64,000 nucleotides of DNA, taken from Limnephilus marmoratus. Taxonomy: Eukaryota; Arthropoda; Insecta; Trichoptera; Limnephilidae. The stretch lies in contig OU862910.1 in assembly GCA_917880885.1 (NCBI GenBank), positions 9,436,710 through 9,500,709 of the forward strand, written 5' to 3'. The notes under the pieces are model-generated. The model did not search any database. It was not told where the DNA came from and saw only the letters and a program-made list of their open reading frames with translations. The position numbers were made by a program, and so were the translations under genes. Position 1 is the stretch's first letter, and every line of letters begins with the position of its first letter. Positions 1-11,040 of the stretch are shown one piece after another.

Positions 1-438
1 TTTTTTTTTTCACAAAGTAATATCTACTTACTGTAATTTGCGACCATTTGCGAACTGAAACCACAAATAAATTCTTTTCTACTTTAAATAATTTTTGCTT
101 CTCCCACTCGTTGCCATACCAACTAAATAAAAAAAATTCCAATTTTTTATTTAGTTGGATAAACTAAATAAAAAAATTGATTTTAAAAATTTAACCTAAA
201 TAAAAAATTTTCAAATTTTTTATTTAGGTTAAATCTTCTCTCATCGAAGGTTGGTTATCGTCGGTGCAATATTCCTCTTCTCCTCGAAACGGTTATCGAC
301 TAATAATTAACATTAATTACAATTTTGTGTAAAGGCTAACATCTATTTTCTATGTTTATATAGAGTTCTGCAAAGTATACAATTGTACACTGAATAAACG
401 ATAAACACTGAATACTAATAAGAATAGTTATTCATAAG
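1..438. other. AT-rich unassigned sequence with twin hairpins
   Basis: I see no gene here. The stretch is A/T-rich and contains two consecutive hairpins (described separately at 121-232). The remainder shows no recognised coding, RNA or mobile-element signature. Confidence 0.5.
121..232. repeat. Two tandem hairpins with related but different stems
   Basis: The first hairpin (121-156) pairs AACTAAATAAAAA with TTTTTATTTAGTT. The second (191-232) pairs AACCTAAATAAAAA with TTTTTATTTAGGTT. A third single arm like the first lies between them. The extra C of the second stem is matched by an extra G on its other side, so each stem is internally complementary. Function is unknown; the pair may be the relic of a foldback element. 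Confidence 0.6.
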
Positions 439-496
439 AATTTGGAAGGCGGGAATGGATACCGCCGCCCCGGGAACCATTTATTCGATAACCAAT
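439..496 (+). repeat. Rep-B family, 5' end (split copy, part 1)
   Basis: This is the 5' end of the commonest dispersed family in the window, here called Rep-B. A consensus copy starts TTTGGGAGGCGGGTATGGG, continues through ACCCAAGTGGTT and GGTGCCCGGGTTCA, then CCTACCCACCCCTCATACC, and ends with a hairpin of type CCCTGAGGGAAA/TTTTCCTCAGGG followed by CCTCCTGTGTGGAGCT and an A-run. Full copies are about 420-450 bp. This copy breaks off after GATAACCAATA, and its continuation resumes near 957. Confidence 0.75.
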
Positions 497-956
497 ATTG
501 TTCACGCCTTTATTGTTGCATGTTACTAACTACCTGGGGTTTGCTCTCCTGCTCACCAGTTCTAATAAAACCACCGCACGGGACAGAAGGTCCCACAAAC
601 CGCTATAATTCAGTTAAATTCACCTCACCGTAAAGGACACTAGTCCTAACAATCGCATCGCTTTACAGAAGTCATAAACTGCAGGTTTTCGCAAGTAACA
701 TCGCCGCGCCGCATGATATCGCTCATTGATTACGCATTCAAACGTTTATACCTGTTCATTTCCCATTCCTCCCCAAAGATCTCTCTCTCCGAACTAACAT
801 TTACCTTTCCCAGTGAACACCAATATCAGTGGAAAGCAGAATGCTGTTCGGTAAGTGAGATCAAATATAATAAAATAGACAAGAACCGCATACGCATACA
901 GTCCACGCAGCATTTGATCCCTCGGTCTTGAGAGGGAACACTTGCTCTCCGCCGCA
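497..956. other. Unassigned insertion splitting a Rep-B copy
   Basis: This block of about 460 bp interrupts Rep-B between its GGATAACCAA and CACCCCAAGTGG segments. It is richer in G+C than its surroundings. Short open frames cross it, but none resembles a known protein. No clear target duplication or terminal repeat was seen, so the type of insert is unknown. Confidence 0.4.
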
Positions 957-1350
957 ACAAACATCTTTATTATATGTCAACCCAAGTGGTTCACTACGTT
1001 TGGTGATATAGCAGAGGTGTCCGGGTTCATGGTTTGAGGTTTGTCCGGATCTTGGCGGCGGATGCGTCTTCACCAACTGCGTGGTATGCTGGATCAGAAG
1101 AAACTGGTCGGGGGAAACGTTTTGACCTCTCCAGCAGGACTCTCTCGGAACTTCGCCTTTCACCATATATTCATAACTTCGTCACTTATGGACACACTGA
1201 CCCACAAATTCCTACCCACCCCTCATACCTTTGTCTTTTCCAGAACTTCCTCTCCTTCCTTCCCTTAAAAATACTCTCCGCACAGCATCCACAAAGATGA
1301 GATATAGACCCTGAGATAAATTATTTTCCTCGGGGCCTACTGTGTGCAAT
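957..1350 (+). repeat. Rep-B family, 3' part (split copy, part 2)
   Basis: The Rep-B body resumes with ACCCAAGTGGTTCACTACG, passes CGGATCTTGGCGGCGGATG and CCTACCCACCCCTCATACC, and ends near the degraded terminal hairpin CCTGAGATAAATTATTTTCC. Short frames through it are chance frames in a repeat. Confidence 0.75.
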
Positions 1351-2191
1351 TATTCTGTGAAAAACAACACGTACACAAACATAAGATTGTTTTTGAAATT
1401 TCCAGCACCATAATTTATTTGTGTATAAAATATATACCAACTTCATAATTGAAATATTTTCTTACATTTTTTTTAAAACGTGTTGTTTTTGCTCATTTTT
1501 TAAATTATAATATAAATATTTCCAAGTATCCTTTTCATATAACATTTCAATATTTATCATAAATATACATATTTAATTTTTAGGTGAACATTTTTTTTCC
1601 TGAGCACGAGTTTTCAATATATTACATAGAATACTTTTCTCTAATAAGCAATGCTTAAAAGAGAATCTTGGTAGTTATTATTATAATAGTTTACTTAAAT
1701 GTTGGTATTCATTTGTAATAATGATTTTTTTTAATATTCAATTTTTGGTAACCGGACAACTCAGAAAGAACTCAACTCAACACCTTCTTTAAAAAGTCCG
1801 TTAGACAGACTATTTTTCTTTTTTTTCATGGCTTTTAATGAGTTTTCAAAGAAGTGTCGAGATAACTTAATTCTGAGTTGGCACGGAATCACAATTTTTT
1901 TACTATTGAATCCGTGTATCTTTAAATGCACGGATTGTATAGGTATCTATTTTATTTTTTTCTTTCACTTTTGTTTTCTTGATCAAATGAATGTATGAAC
2001 GAAGCCAAATCTTTGAAGTGGAAATTAACCGACTTCCCGACATCCGATCGAGCTGAAACTCGACAGATAGACTCGTTTAACAATGCATTCATTCAATTTT
2101 TTGGCAATCACGCACACACGCCGACATATATGCAGTTTTCTGAAATTCGAAGAACTTAAACGATAAAAAATGATTAACCAACTCCGAATTT
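1351..2191. other. AT-rich unassigned sequence
   Basis: No coding frame, RNA gene or repeat boundary recognised. The block is strongly A/T-rich with homopolymer runs. Confidence 0.4.
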
Positions 2192-2269
2192 GACCCGGAT
2201 TGTATAGCGGTTGATTAAGATCACTGTGTGGGAAGGTTCAAATTTCCTTCAAACCAAAAAAAAAAAATT
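2192..2269 (+). repeat. Possible tRNA-derived SINE remnant
   Basis: GTATAGCGGTTGATTAAGA resembles a tRNA A box and GGTTCAAATTTCC a B box, about 35 bp apart. An A-run of 12 follows. This is the arrangement of a short tRNA-derived SINE. There is no second copy in the window to confirm it, so the call is weak. Confidence 0.3.
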
Positions 2270-2339
2270 AAAGAACCAAAAAACAAGAAGACACATTGCT
2301 TAATTGAATATCTGCTGTGACTATGCTGTAGTATAATTT

Positions 2340-2400
2340 TTTTTAAATTATTTATTTATTCAGACCTTAAAGGCTTTTACAATATCACATTATTTCATGA
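2340..2400 (-). mobile_element. LINE 3' terminus fragment
   Basis: On the minus strand this reads TGTAAAAGCCTTTAAGG followed by an (AAAT)-type tail. The large LINE at 39-43 kb ends the same way, with TGTAAAAGCCATCAAGGCG and an AAATAAAT tail. I infer a severely 5'-truncated insertion of a related LINE. Confidence 0.5.
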
Positions 2401-2401
2401 G

Positions 2402-2780
2402 TTGCAATTCCATTTAATAAAGAAATTGTTTCTCCCCGAGTGTCCTTTCCCATTCGACCCGTTCCCCTTCCGCCTCCCCTTCTTCTCCTGCATCCTCTTC
2501 CCCTCTCGCGTTCCCACTCCATCACCTCCACCTTCCCTCTCCTCACTCCACTCCCCCCCCCCTTCCTCCGTCCCGCAAACCCTTCTCCCGAGTTCTCCTA
2601 CGCCCTCCCAGGTTCTCCTCCCCCCTCTCGCCTTCGCCTTCCACCTTCCCCGCCTTCCCTCTTCCCTTTACCGCTCCCTCGTCCGGCCAACCCTCCTCCC
2701 GCGTTCCATATATTCAATCCCAGAACATTCAGTTTTTAAACAGCCCACGTGCCACCTTTTACAATTTTATTCAAATTTCA
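2402..2780 (+). repeat. Rep-D: CT-rich dispersed repeat, copy 1
   Basis: The copy starts TTTAATAAAGAAATTGTTTC, is filled by a roughly 280-bp polypyrimidine tract of CCTTCC/CCCTCC type, and ends with ATTCAGTTTTTAAACAGCCC. The same ends and filling recur at 13749-14098, and an end fragment lies at 6838-6935. Proline/serine-rich open frames through it reflect the pyrimidine bias and are not genes. Confidence 0.7.
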
Positions 2781-4618
2781 ATTTTTCATGTATATTAAAT
2801 TTGGTATCTAACATAGGTACCTATTTAAAATATCTAAAATTCTTGATTCGATTCAAACTATTAGGGGAGTACCTACTTTAAATAAATTTATCAACTTAAA
2901 GATTTTCAAAAATAGAATTTTATTTAACAATCATTTTTCTTCAAAATGTCATTCTGTTTAGAACTGTCATTCCGTTGTTTACTATGACAAATTATGAGTC
3001 AATTTAAAACCTAAAATTATTCTTTTCCTTTGTAACTTCCAAATAAAAAGTATGTATAAATGCTCTTCTGCTAAAATGCAATGTTCTGTTAAAATTTAGA
3101 AACAATCATCCATTCATAATAGAGGAAAAATAAGCATGTTAAAAGAATTTTCCGATTTTAAATTTCCCTTTTAATATCTTGATTTCTTCTAGAATTATTT
3201 GTTACTTCACGTACCCCGTTTCCTTTCTGAGCCTGAAAGGCGGACATTTGAATGAACAAGGCTGAACAAAGCCGGCAATACAATAAATCTTTTGTGCTTG
3301 TGATGTTCGAGTTTACAAAGTAATATGCATTGTGACGTGACATCAGATAAGACTTTTTTTTAATAAAGTTTTTAGTGAATACGATATCGCTGAAAATTAT
3401 TTTTTTCCTTCACAAATCCCGAATAAATAGATGTTGTTACACAATACGAGTATTTATACGAAGAAGAAAATGTCAACCATGCCCTCAAAGATGACACAAG
3501 TCCCGAGAGGAATTATTCTTCTCAAGTGGAGCTAAAGTATAAAAGGTACATGTATTTGCATGGTTGCCATCTTTTTAATTTCCTGAAAAATTATGATAAT
3601 ATTGATAAAATTAACAAATTCGTACCACGCTTAACTTATTAAAGTTTACGCTTCATTTTGATAAATCATTGAAAAATGATCAAAATATACCAATTAAATC
3701 ACGGAAAATTAAAATTCCAATTTTGAAAAAGACAATTCAAATAATTTTCTGTTAATATACTAAAGTCGGGTACGCCCCATACACGTTAATCATATTATGT
3801 CTGGTAGTGTTATATTACCGTGAAATCAAGCTTATGGTTGCGAGTGGTTAAAATATTATATCACGGTATGTAGGTATGTACTTTATGGCTTATATGAATT
3901 TACCACTTAGTTCCAATTTTGAAAATTACACTTAAATTCAAAGTAAATCCTAGTTTATCAATCAAACCCAGACTTTATTGGACCAGAGTTACAATCAAAC
4001 CTGACTTTTATTGTACCAGAGTTACAATCAACCTAGACTTTATTGGACCAGAGTTACGCTGGAGAGACACACAATCGAAATTATTATTTCTGGTAATTTT
4101 CACTGAAATATTAATATTTATCATATAATATATATTTCTGTATCTTTCTTTGTCACTCCAATGGTCTAACAACGTACAATTCCAAACAGTCTAACAATAT
4201 ATCATTGTTATTATCGTTCTCATTCAAAACCCCAAAAATATATAATCAAAAACGTTAAATTGGGCATTTAATTTGTTAATGAACCATAAATATTTGTTAT
4301 TTCATATAATAATGAAAGTTGATATTACCGTAGCAATCGCATTGAATTCACGACTCCGTAAAATATTTTATACAGGACGGTCCTGAACTTCAAATGTCGC
4401 TAAACTTTTATGCTTTGCTAAATGTCATACGGCTGAAATACGAAACCGAAAAACGATTTCGACGAATAGAAAAACCAAAATTGAGGCAACCGCCATAAAA
4501 TGAGTAGTTTGGCTTTTACCGCTGCTGTAAAAATCATGTCATTTATAGCCATAAGCTCGGGATAAAATCAATCCCGTTACTGCCCGGATTCGCGCCAGTC
4601 TCAAAATATTTAACTTAG
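2781..4618. other. AT-rich unassigned sequence
   Basis: No gene recognised. The only internal structure noted is a threefold 33-bp repeat at 3961-4057. Small open frames here have no recognisable family features. Confidence 0.4.
3961..4057 (+). repeat. 33-bp tandem repeat, three copies
   Basis: Three units of the form ATCAAACC..GACTTTATTG..ACCAGAGTTAC are spaced exactly 33 bp apart, with a few substitutions between units. Because 33 is divisible by three, an open frame of 69 codons crosses the array, but it has no other support as a gene. Confidence 0.7.
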
Positions 4619-4805
4619 CAAGAGTTCCCGTGTTCGTGGGCTTAGGTTTATTCAGGTCTTGGCGGCGATGCGTCCGTCTACCAACTGCCTGGCTGTCCGG
4701 ATGGGGAGAGGCTGATTGCTGGAGACCCTTTGACCTTTCCAGCCGGTTTCTCTCGACACCTCGCCTTGCACTGCAGTGGGAAGGATGTATTCATATCATG
4801 GCGTA
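4619..4805 (+). repeat. Rep-B family, internal fragment
   Basis: The fragment runs from AGAGTTCCCGTGTTCGTGGG through GGTCTTGGCGGCGATGCGTC to GCACTGCAGTGGGAAGGATG. Both the 5' head and the 3' hairpin are missing. Confidence 0.7.
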
Positions 4806-4887
4806 ATTACTACTACTAGGTTACTCTGAAATCAGTACTGTTGGGAAATTGAATTAGAAGATGGTAATCAATCAATGGACAAACTCT

Positions 4888-5034
4888 AGGGGACGCCCAT
4901 GCCGAGAGTACCTGGAGGACCTGCTGGTGGACGTGCGCTGCTCATCATATGCAGACTTCAAAAGAGCCACACAAGACAGGGAAGAGTGGAAGAGACGAAT
5001 AGATGAAATTGCTGCAAACCAATCCCAGGATTGA
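4888..5034 (+). pseudogene. LINE reverse transcriptase C-terminal fragment
   Basis: A 48-codon frame encodes RGRPCREYLEDLLVD followed by a segment ending DREEWKRRI before a TGA stop. The pattern of a basic GRP motif, a linker and an aromatic DRxxW motif just before the stop is typical of the extreme C-terminus of insect LINE polyproteins. No upstream reverse transcriptase remains, so this is a 5'-truncated copy. The clade cannot be set from so short a piece. A GAGA-rich tail follows the stop. Confidence 0.55.
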
Positions 5035-5884
5035 AACCAGAGAGAGAGAGAATCAATCTGACAAGTCGGCTGTTGTATATTTTTACTGATAAGTATGGTT
5101 ATCTTAGATAGATGTATTGGGAACCATAACACTTATATTTTGTAAATTGGAAAATGGTTTATCATGCTTTTTATATATTTACGAGTGTACGTATTTACAT
5201 TTAAATTATTTACCAAAATTAGACGACTTACCCAAGTGTTACGTACAAAATGCAACGAAATCAACTTTCAGTGTTATTTCAACACCAATCATTCCATATA
5301 TTTTATTGATACAACTAGCTTAGTCTAGTTGCCTAATTGAAATTTGGAAAGACCCTTGTGATAACTACAGTTTATCACAAGGCTTTTTCACAAAGGTGTA
5401 TATAATTATGGTATTAAATGATACCATTTTTTGGAGATACACATACAAAACATTTTTAAAATTATTTGATGATTCCAAGATTTATGCTTTTAGTGTACTC
5501 AAAAACTAATTTCGAAGTTTCCTAGTTGTAGTAATTTCTCCAAGATATTAAGGAATGTGGGTGTTTTGTGTGTTTAAAGGTGTAAAGTGTGTGGTAAACA
5601 AATAAACAAGATGCCGATACAATACTTACAAGTTTATTAACAAATTACAACAGACACGTGATTCCATTGTATAGTGAAATATCAACAATAATAATTAATG
5701 TGAAGCACGAACAAACACGATATGCAAGTGAGTCTTGACCGGGAGTTTAAAGCAGAATGATCGGCGGTTTTCGTTGCGGCGCGAGGAGAGTTCTGTGAGT
5801 TGAGATTGAATTCGATTGGTTGTTAGGGAACCAATCGGATAGCCGGACGACTGTAGATCGGTAACCTTTGTTCGACCTCCACAA
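5035..5884. other. Unassigned sequence
   Basis: No gene recognised. A small inverted repeat (AGCCTTGTGATAAACT type) lies around 5351-5386. The rest is A/T-rich with one moderately GC-richer patch at 5740-5880. Confidence 0.35.
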
Positions 5885-6129
5885 TATGTTCGTCACTCTT
5901 GGACCCTAGATTCCTACCCATTCCTCATACTTTTTTCCTTCCCAGAACTTCCGTTCCGTCCATTCATTTAAAAGACTTTTCACGCAGCATCCTCAAAGAC
6001 GACATAGGCCCTGAGGTAAATTATTTTCCTTAGGACCTCCTATGGGGAATTAATGTTAAAAAAAATACACGTACTGAAATTCAAGTGCTACTTCCTTATG
6101 GCCTCCCGTGTGGAGCTAATGTAAAAAAA
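5885..6129 (+). repeat. Rep-B family, 3' half with duplicated tail
   Basis: The copy contains CCTACCCATTCCTCATAC, CCCAGAACTTCC and the terminal hairpin CCCTGAGG..CCTTAGG. A second degraded copy of the extreme 3' end (GGCCTCCCGTGTGGAGCTAA plus an A-run) follows within 70 bp, so the terminus appears duplicated. Confidence 0.7.
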
Positions 6130-6837
6130 TGATTCAGATAATATTCTGAATAGAAAAAAAACATTGCAAATTTCTGAATAATTTTAGTTTTTGCTGAATA
6201 AAACATAGGCGCAAATATTTCGTTAAATATAATAAAGATTTTAATAAAACGTTTAACTTGGTATCACACTAAAAAACCTTTCTAACAAATCATATTATTT
6301 TCCCTCGTTATACAACTCGAAATTTTGAAACAAAATTCAAAGAATGCTCCAAGCCCTTCAAAATAATTGTATCGCTGAATTCTATGGTCTATATATTACA
6401 TTATCAAAAATGAAAAAATATTCTCAGAACAAATCAAAGGATTAAGAAAATTTATTGAATCAATAACGGAGTGAAATAGGTACTAAATGAACCGGAAACT
6501 CTTATAAATCAATTAAAATTGTATAACCATACTCAGCAAGATCCCAGTAAACATTTACCTTCCCTAATTCTTTCCTGCCTTTACGTTCAATCCCTGTTTT
6601 GCTTCTCTCTGTTTCGTCAGCCATAATTACTTAAAAAATGATTTTTTGTTGAAAATGATTTAACAACCAATTCTAATTTGCCATTGGTATTATTTTCGTA
6701 TATATTTTTGATGAGTTGAAGTCTTCAAATATTTGTTTTTATCGTTTGCAATGTTGCCTGAATAAATAAATTGATACCCAAATAAATAAACACGCAATAT
6801 TTATTCGTCAGTAGTATTAAATAAATAAAAAACACGT
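6130..6837. other. AT-rich unassigned sequence
   Basis: No gene, RNA or repeat family recognised. Confidence 0.35.
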
Positions 6838-6935
6838 CTGCCCGACCCGCGAACCCCCCTTCCACGTTTTCTACCCTCTCCCGCGTTCCATGTATTCAGT
6901 CCCGGTACATTTAGTTTTTAAACAGCTCACTTATT
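6838..6935 (+). repeat. Rep-D: CT-rich repeat, 3' fragment
   Basis: The fragment has the last part of the pyrimidine tract and the family's 3' signature CGGTACATTTAGTTTTTAAA. Confidence 0.65.
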
Positions 6936-7354
6936 GCAATTACAACATTAATTTTTTACAAACAAACAGACCAGTACAAAATTAATTTTTTACAAACATT
7001 AATTTTTGTATATTATAAGAACAATCAATCAAATTTGGTATCTAACATAGGTACTCACCTATTTTTCTTGAATAGATTCAAAGTAATCAATTTTGGTTAG
7101 TATCATAGGTGAGTATTCAATTAAATTATTGATTTAAAAAGTTTATTCGAATATTGAATTTTGATTGAATAATCGATGGTTTGCAAAATGTCATTCTCAA
7201 ATTGTGACATTTTTGACAGTTTCATAAGAGTTTTTATAACGATTATAAAACTTTTCAGATGCATTGTCATTTGGTTGTAATAAAATAAAAACCTTCGCGA
7301 GGGTGGAAAGAAATTATTTTGAATGTTTAAAACATTTGGTATGCGTAATACAGC
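6936..7354. other. AT-rich unassigned sequence
   Basis: No gene recognised. Short internal duplications of AAATTAATTTTTTACAAAC and GGTATCTAACATAGGTA type occur, the second also present next to Rep-D copy 1. Confidence 0.35.
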
Positions 7355-7830
7355 AATTTTTTTTTTATTATTATTATTTCATTATTTTCATATTATATTT
7401 GGTTATAATAGCGTCGTATTGCCCATCTCACTAGGTGTGAAACGCCTGTGTTGAGATGGCAATTTACAGAGTGGTTATCTATGATTTTGTTTAAGTAATA
7501 TTTTGAAAAATATTATGAAAGTGACAGGTTGATTTAAAATCTTTTTTTTTCTTTAAATATACAATTCAAGTATGATACATATATATAGAAGATTACAGTA
7601 GCTACATGGTTACATATATATACACACAGTAGGTATAAAGGTAAGTATGTTATTAAATACTCGTGATGGTAATGTTTATTTGAGGTGATCAATGATTTTA
7701 CTTTTAAATGCATTTTTGGATTGCGTGTTTCTAATTTCAGGAGGTAGAGAATTGAACAGCTTTGTTGCATTATATTTAAAACTTCTTTGCCCATAAGAGG
7801 TTTGACACACTGGGATGTTGCAATATATAA
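7355..7830 (-). pseudogene. LINE ORF2 C-terminus and 3' end
   Basis: On the minus strand, a frame reads QTSYGQRSFKY, then NATKLFNSLPPEIRN and FKSKIIDHLK before a stop. This YG-x-RSF / A-x-KL-N-LP pattern is the usual C-terminus of Jockey/CR1-type insect LINE ORF2 proteins. Downstream, at 7412-7462, is a hairpin with GCCATCTCAACACAGGCG on one side. Similar hairpins lie at the 3' ends of the fragments at 18.4, 30.6 and 53.5 kb. The copy is 5'-truncated, with no polymerase motifs left. Confidence 0.65.
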
Positions 7831-8414
7831 ACAACAAACCAACAAGCAAGCAAGCAAGCAAAAATACATCCATTTTATATAGATTTTTGTGCATTTTGAT
7901 TCTATTTTACCCGTACTAAAATGTTAGAAGTCTCTACTTGATTTCGATAAAACTTGTACGTTCAATGTTTTTTTAAATTTTCATTACCTTTGAAATTTGA
8001 AATTATTGCCAATACCTACTGTTGATTGGTTCTGTCCTTTTTCCTCCATGGTTCAGTCTATCTGTTGTAATTAAATGTCGAACTCGTCCCCAACAAGGCG
8101 CGGGCAACAAGGCAGTGCGAGTACATAAATTAGACAATGTCTGGTACGTGATTTGGTATAAAAAGTGGGGGATTTATGGTCCTCGGTGGGATTTGCGCGC
8201 TGGTTCCCAAAAGTGAGTCTGTACTGATTTGTGAATTTGGGAGCACGATAGTTGGGTGTGTTAGGAATCCAGTGAAATAGAATGCGGATTGTTAATTAAA
8301 TCTTAGTTAAATTTGGTGAGAATTATTCCATTCAGTTTCTATAATGAAATCAAATTATTTATTGTTAGCAAGTTTAAATTGTTTATTAAAATAAAATATC
8401 TTTGTATTCACTAC
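7831..8414. other. Unassigned sequence
   Basis: A short (AAGC)n run lies at 7840-7860. The rest has no recognised gene or repeat family. Confidence 0.35.
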
Positions 8415-9096
8415 TTATTTAATCAAAATTATCAACATGTTTCGAAACCGATGGTTTCTTCGTCAGGATAAAAAATATAAGAGTGCGCAATTCACACGCG
8501 GTAGAAGTGAAACCTTCAGAAAACTAAAGTAGACACGAGTGGGGATGCTACGAAGCACCGCACAAAGAGGAGACCGGTAGGCTACGAAGTACCGCACTCG
8601 AATTCCAGTGCACCTTTTCCTATACATTTGGTCATCTTATTAGTGTTTTCTTCACATCCAATTTGTATTTTCTTCTTCGGAGTCGCTAGATGTTGATTTT
8701 GTTCATGTTTTCTTTTGCCTGTTTAGTGGAAGTGGTTTGAGGATTGTATATTGATTTTACAAAAATTTTTTTTTTTTTGGATTTCGTAGGATTTGATCGT
8801 TGAGGTTCTTCAAGCTCTTTATATCTCTACACCAGGTAGGAGACTTATGTGGGACTGCGCATTTATTGTGTTGTATTGGAACCGAGTACTCGTGAATTAA
8901 ATGAATATTTTATTGCTTTCTCATTCTCTCGCAGGCAAAATCCTAAAGATGTATGTATTTGTCTCTTTTTAGTTTCGCTCGTTCCCATTTCATCGAGTTT
9001 TAAATCACAACGGTGCTAAAGAAGTTTTCATTCAAAAAAATTTCCTGACGAAGAAATCATTGGTTTAGAAACATGTTGATTATTTTGATTAAATTC
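8415..9096. mobile_element. TIR element carrying a Rep-A core
   Basis: The left arm (about 8415-8467) and right arm (about 9044-9096) are inverted copies of each other, about 50 bp long with a few mismatches. Both carry the motif CCTGACGAAG..GAAACATGTTG. The interior holds a Rep-A copy that is split by a GT-rich segment at about 8600-8930. No transposase frame is present, so it would be non-autonomous. An alternative is two inverted copies of a terminal repeat from a Penelope-like element. Confidence 0.6.
8490..9040 (+). repeat. Rep-A family copy, internally expanded
   Basis: Rep-A starts CACACGCGGTAGAAGTGAAA, continues GGCTACGAAGCACCGCAC and AAAGAGGAGACCG, and ends TCGAGTTTTAAATCACAACG. In this copy about 330 bp separate the CACCGCAC part from the 3' part. 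Other copies are at 9567-10117 (minus), 13488-13725, 25835-26150 and 30838-31060 (minus). Confidence 0.75.
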
Positions 9097-9566
9097 ATAA
9101 ATGGTGTACATAAAGTGATTTTTTTTTTCATTTAGTTAAAATGACACTACAAGGTGAATTTGCGATTATTGAAGAAATAGTTGATAATTCCCAAAGAGTT
9201 AATTCGAATGTAATAATTAAGGTAAAGCATAACAACTACAGATTCTGTAGCATATAATATTACATTACACAGTCATGGACTCAGTTTATGTGTATGAGCT
9301 ATCCATAGGTTCTGGCCAATCCCTGGGTTCGGGTTTTCGTATTCCCGGGGGCGCCATTCTGGACTCTGAACGTGGGTTGCTAGCTCAGACCTTCTTTTGC
9401 ATACAAATTCGTCAAATCATCTTGCATGGCCGTTGTTGTTTACATGCATAATCAAAGGGATTTGCAGATTCCAAACTTTCTGAAATTATAATCAAGCACG
9501 TGTCCTCGCTTGTTAACGCCATGGAAAATACCGATATTAAAAATTTGAGTATGCGGAAATGTTTTT
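9097..9566. other. Unassigned sequence
   Basis: No gene recognised. A GC-richer patch at 9305-9400 has no motif I can name. Confidence 0.35.
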
Positions 9567-10117
9567 GAAGTGAAACTTATTTAACACCGTATTGATTTGA
9601 ATCTCGGATGAAACGTAAACCACACTAAAAAGATACAAATACATACATCTATAGGATTTAGCCTGCTAGAGAATGAGATAGAATGAAATTGACCGCTTTG
9701 ATTATGAGTTCACTTTTCAGGGCTCCTATTGAATGAAATTGTGTGGGCGAAGGTTTCACCCAAAGATATTCAAATACAGAATAGATATGCTATGGTGTCC
9801 GCGCAACTGTCGCCGGACTACGCGCTAATTAGCGTAGTTTTCATACAAAAAGAATTTGTTCATTTCGTTGATTTTTTTAAAATGTGCATTAATATTGGTT
9901 AACAATATATTTTGAATAAGGAAAGAATTCGTTCATTTAGTTTAACGTTCGTTTGGTTTATTCGTTAATTATTTGTTCTTTTAGTTTATTTGTTAATTGG
10001 TAAACAATATCGGCGACACCCGGAAGCGCAGACCCACATAGTAAAAACAGCAGATAGCACATCTACTTATGTTTCAATATCTTTGGTTTCACCTCTACCG
10101 CGTGTGAACTGCACTCG
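9567..10117 (-). repeat. Rep-A family copy, interrupted
   Basis: The 3' end (GTGAAACTTATTTAACACCG on the plus strand) and the 5' end (CTACCGCGTGTGAACTGCAC) are about 500 bp apart. About 345 bp of foreign sequence lies at 9720-10065. That insert contains GGTGTCCGCGCAACTGTCGC near its start and a GGCGACACC segment near its end, which hints at a separate TIR element. Confidence 0.65.
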
Positions 10118-10279
10118 TTTTTTTGTTTTTTTTTTGCTTTAAGTCAGTTGGATGCAATAAGAGAAAAAGTTACGAGCGGTCACTAATGAACCCTAATGAA
10201 CTAATACACACATTGTGGTTACACTTGCCTAAAAACATTTAAAGAAAAAAAATGTTACCCTCATTAGTATACCTATATA
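10118..10279. other. Short unassigned spacer
   Basis: A/T-rich spacer between Rep-A and Rep-B; nothing recognised. Confidence 0.3.
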
Positions 10280-10699
10280 TTTTTTACGGTAACTCCACCA
10301 CACAGGAGGCCATGAGGAAAAAATTCCCTTAGGGCCTATGTCATCTTGGAAGCTGGGTGGAGGGTCTTTTTAGGAAAGGAAGAAGATGAAGTTCTGGGTA
10401 TAAAAAAAGGTATAAGGGGAGGGTATGAATTTATTCCTCCAACTGCGGAGCGAGCCGATGGATCGAGAGAGTTTGGCTGGAGAGGTCAAAAGGTCTCCCT
10501 CAACCAGTCTCTTTCGATCCAGCCCTCCTCCCAGTAGATGGGCAAACGCATTCGCCACCAAGACCTAGACAAACCAGTCACCCCATTAAACCGGGCACCC
10601 CTGCTAAATCACCACTTTGCGAACCACTCCGGGTGACCTATGGCAGGGGTTTTGGTAATCCAATCCGGTGCGGCGGTACCCGTACCCGCCTCCCAAAAT
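10280..10699 (-). repeat. Rep-B family, full-length copy
   Basis: This is one of the most complete copies. On the plus strand it runs from TTTTTTACGGTAACTCCACC through the terminal hairpin (GAGGAAAAAATTCCCTTAGG) to GGCGGTACCCGTACCCGCCT. Length is about 420 bp. Two opposite open frames of 63 codons inside it are chance frames. Confidence 0.8.
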
Positions 10700-11040
10700 G
10701 AAATTATCCTCATTATTATCTAGTTTTGATGTTGAACCACTTTTTATCTATCATTAAAACTAATTCTTCTCCTAACAGTCGTGCTTATAACAGGGGGGGG
10801 GAATTATTCGAAGCTGAATGTAAACGTATACGCCAAAATGTTCGTATTTTAAATCATGTTGCTTAGTTTTAAATCAGATTACAAAAACTGATTATTATAG
10901 AACATCACAAAAATTCATTCAGTGGATGCAAGACATCATAATATGTCTACAGGATAAGCAGGAATTGTCTCTCCCTCTTTTATGACGATTTTATATCTAC
11001 TGTCTAAATACCCTAATTGCATCGTAAAGTACTTGCCAAG
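10700..11040. other. Unassigned sequence
   Basis: A/T-rich, with a G-run of eight at 10793-10800; no gene recognised. Confidence 0.35.

Noticed and set aside
1034..1300. Overlapping 88- and 75-codon frames
   Set aside because: They lie in a Rep-B copy; similar chance frames recur in other Rep-B copies with different sequence and length.
2402..2881. 159-codon proline/serine-rich open frame
   Set aside because: It runs through the polypyrimidine tract of Rep-D and ends outside the repeat with no motif.
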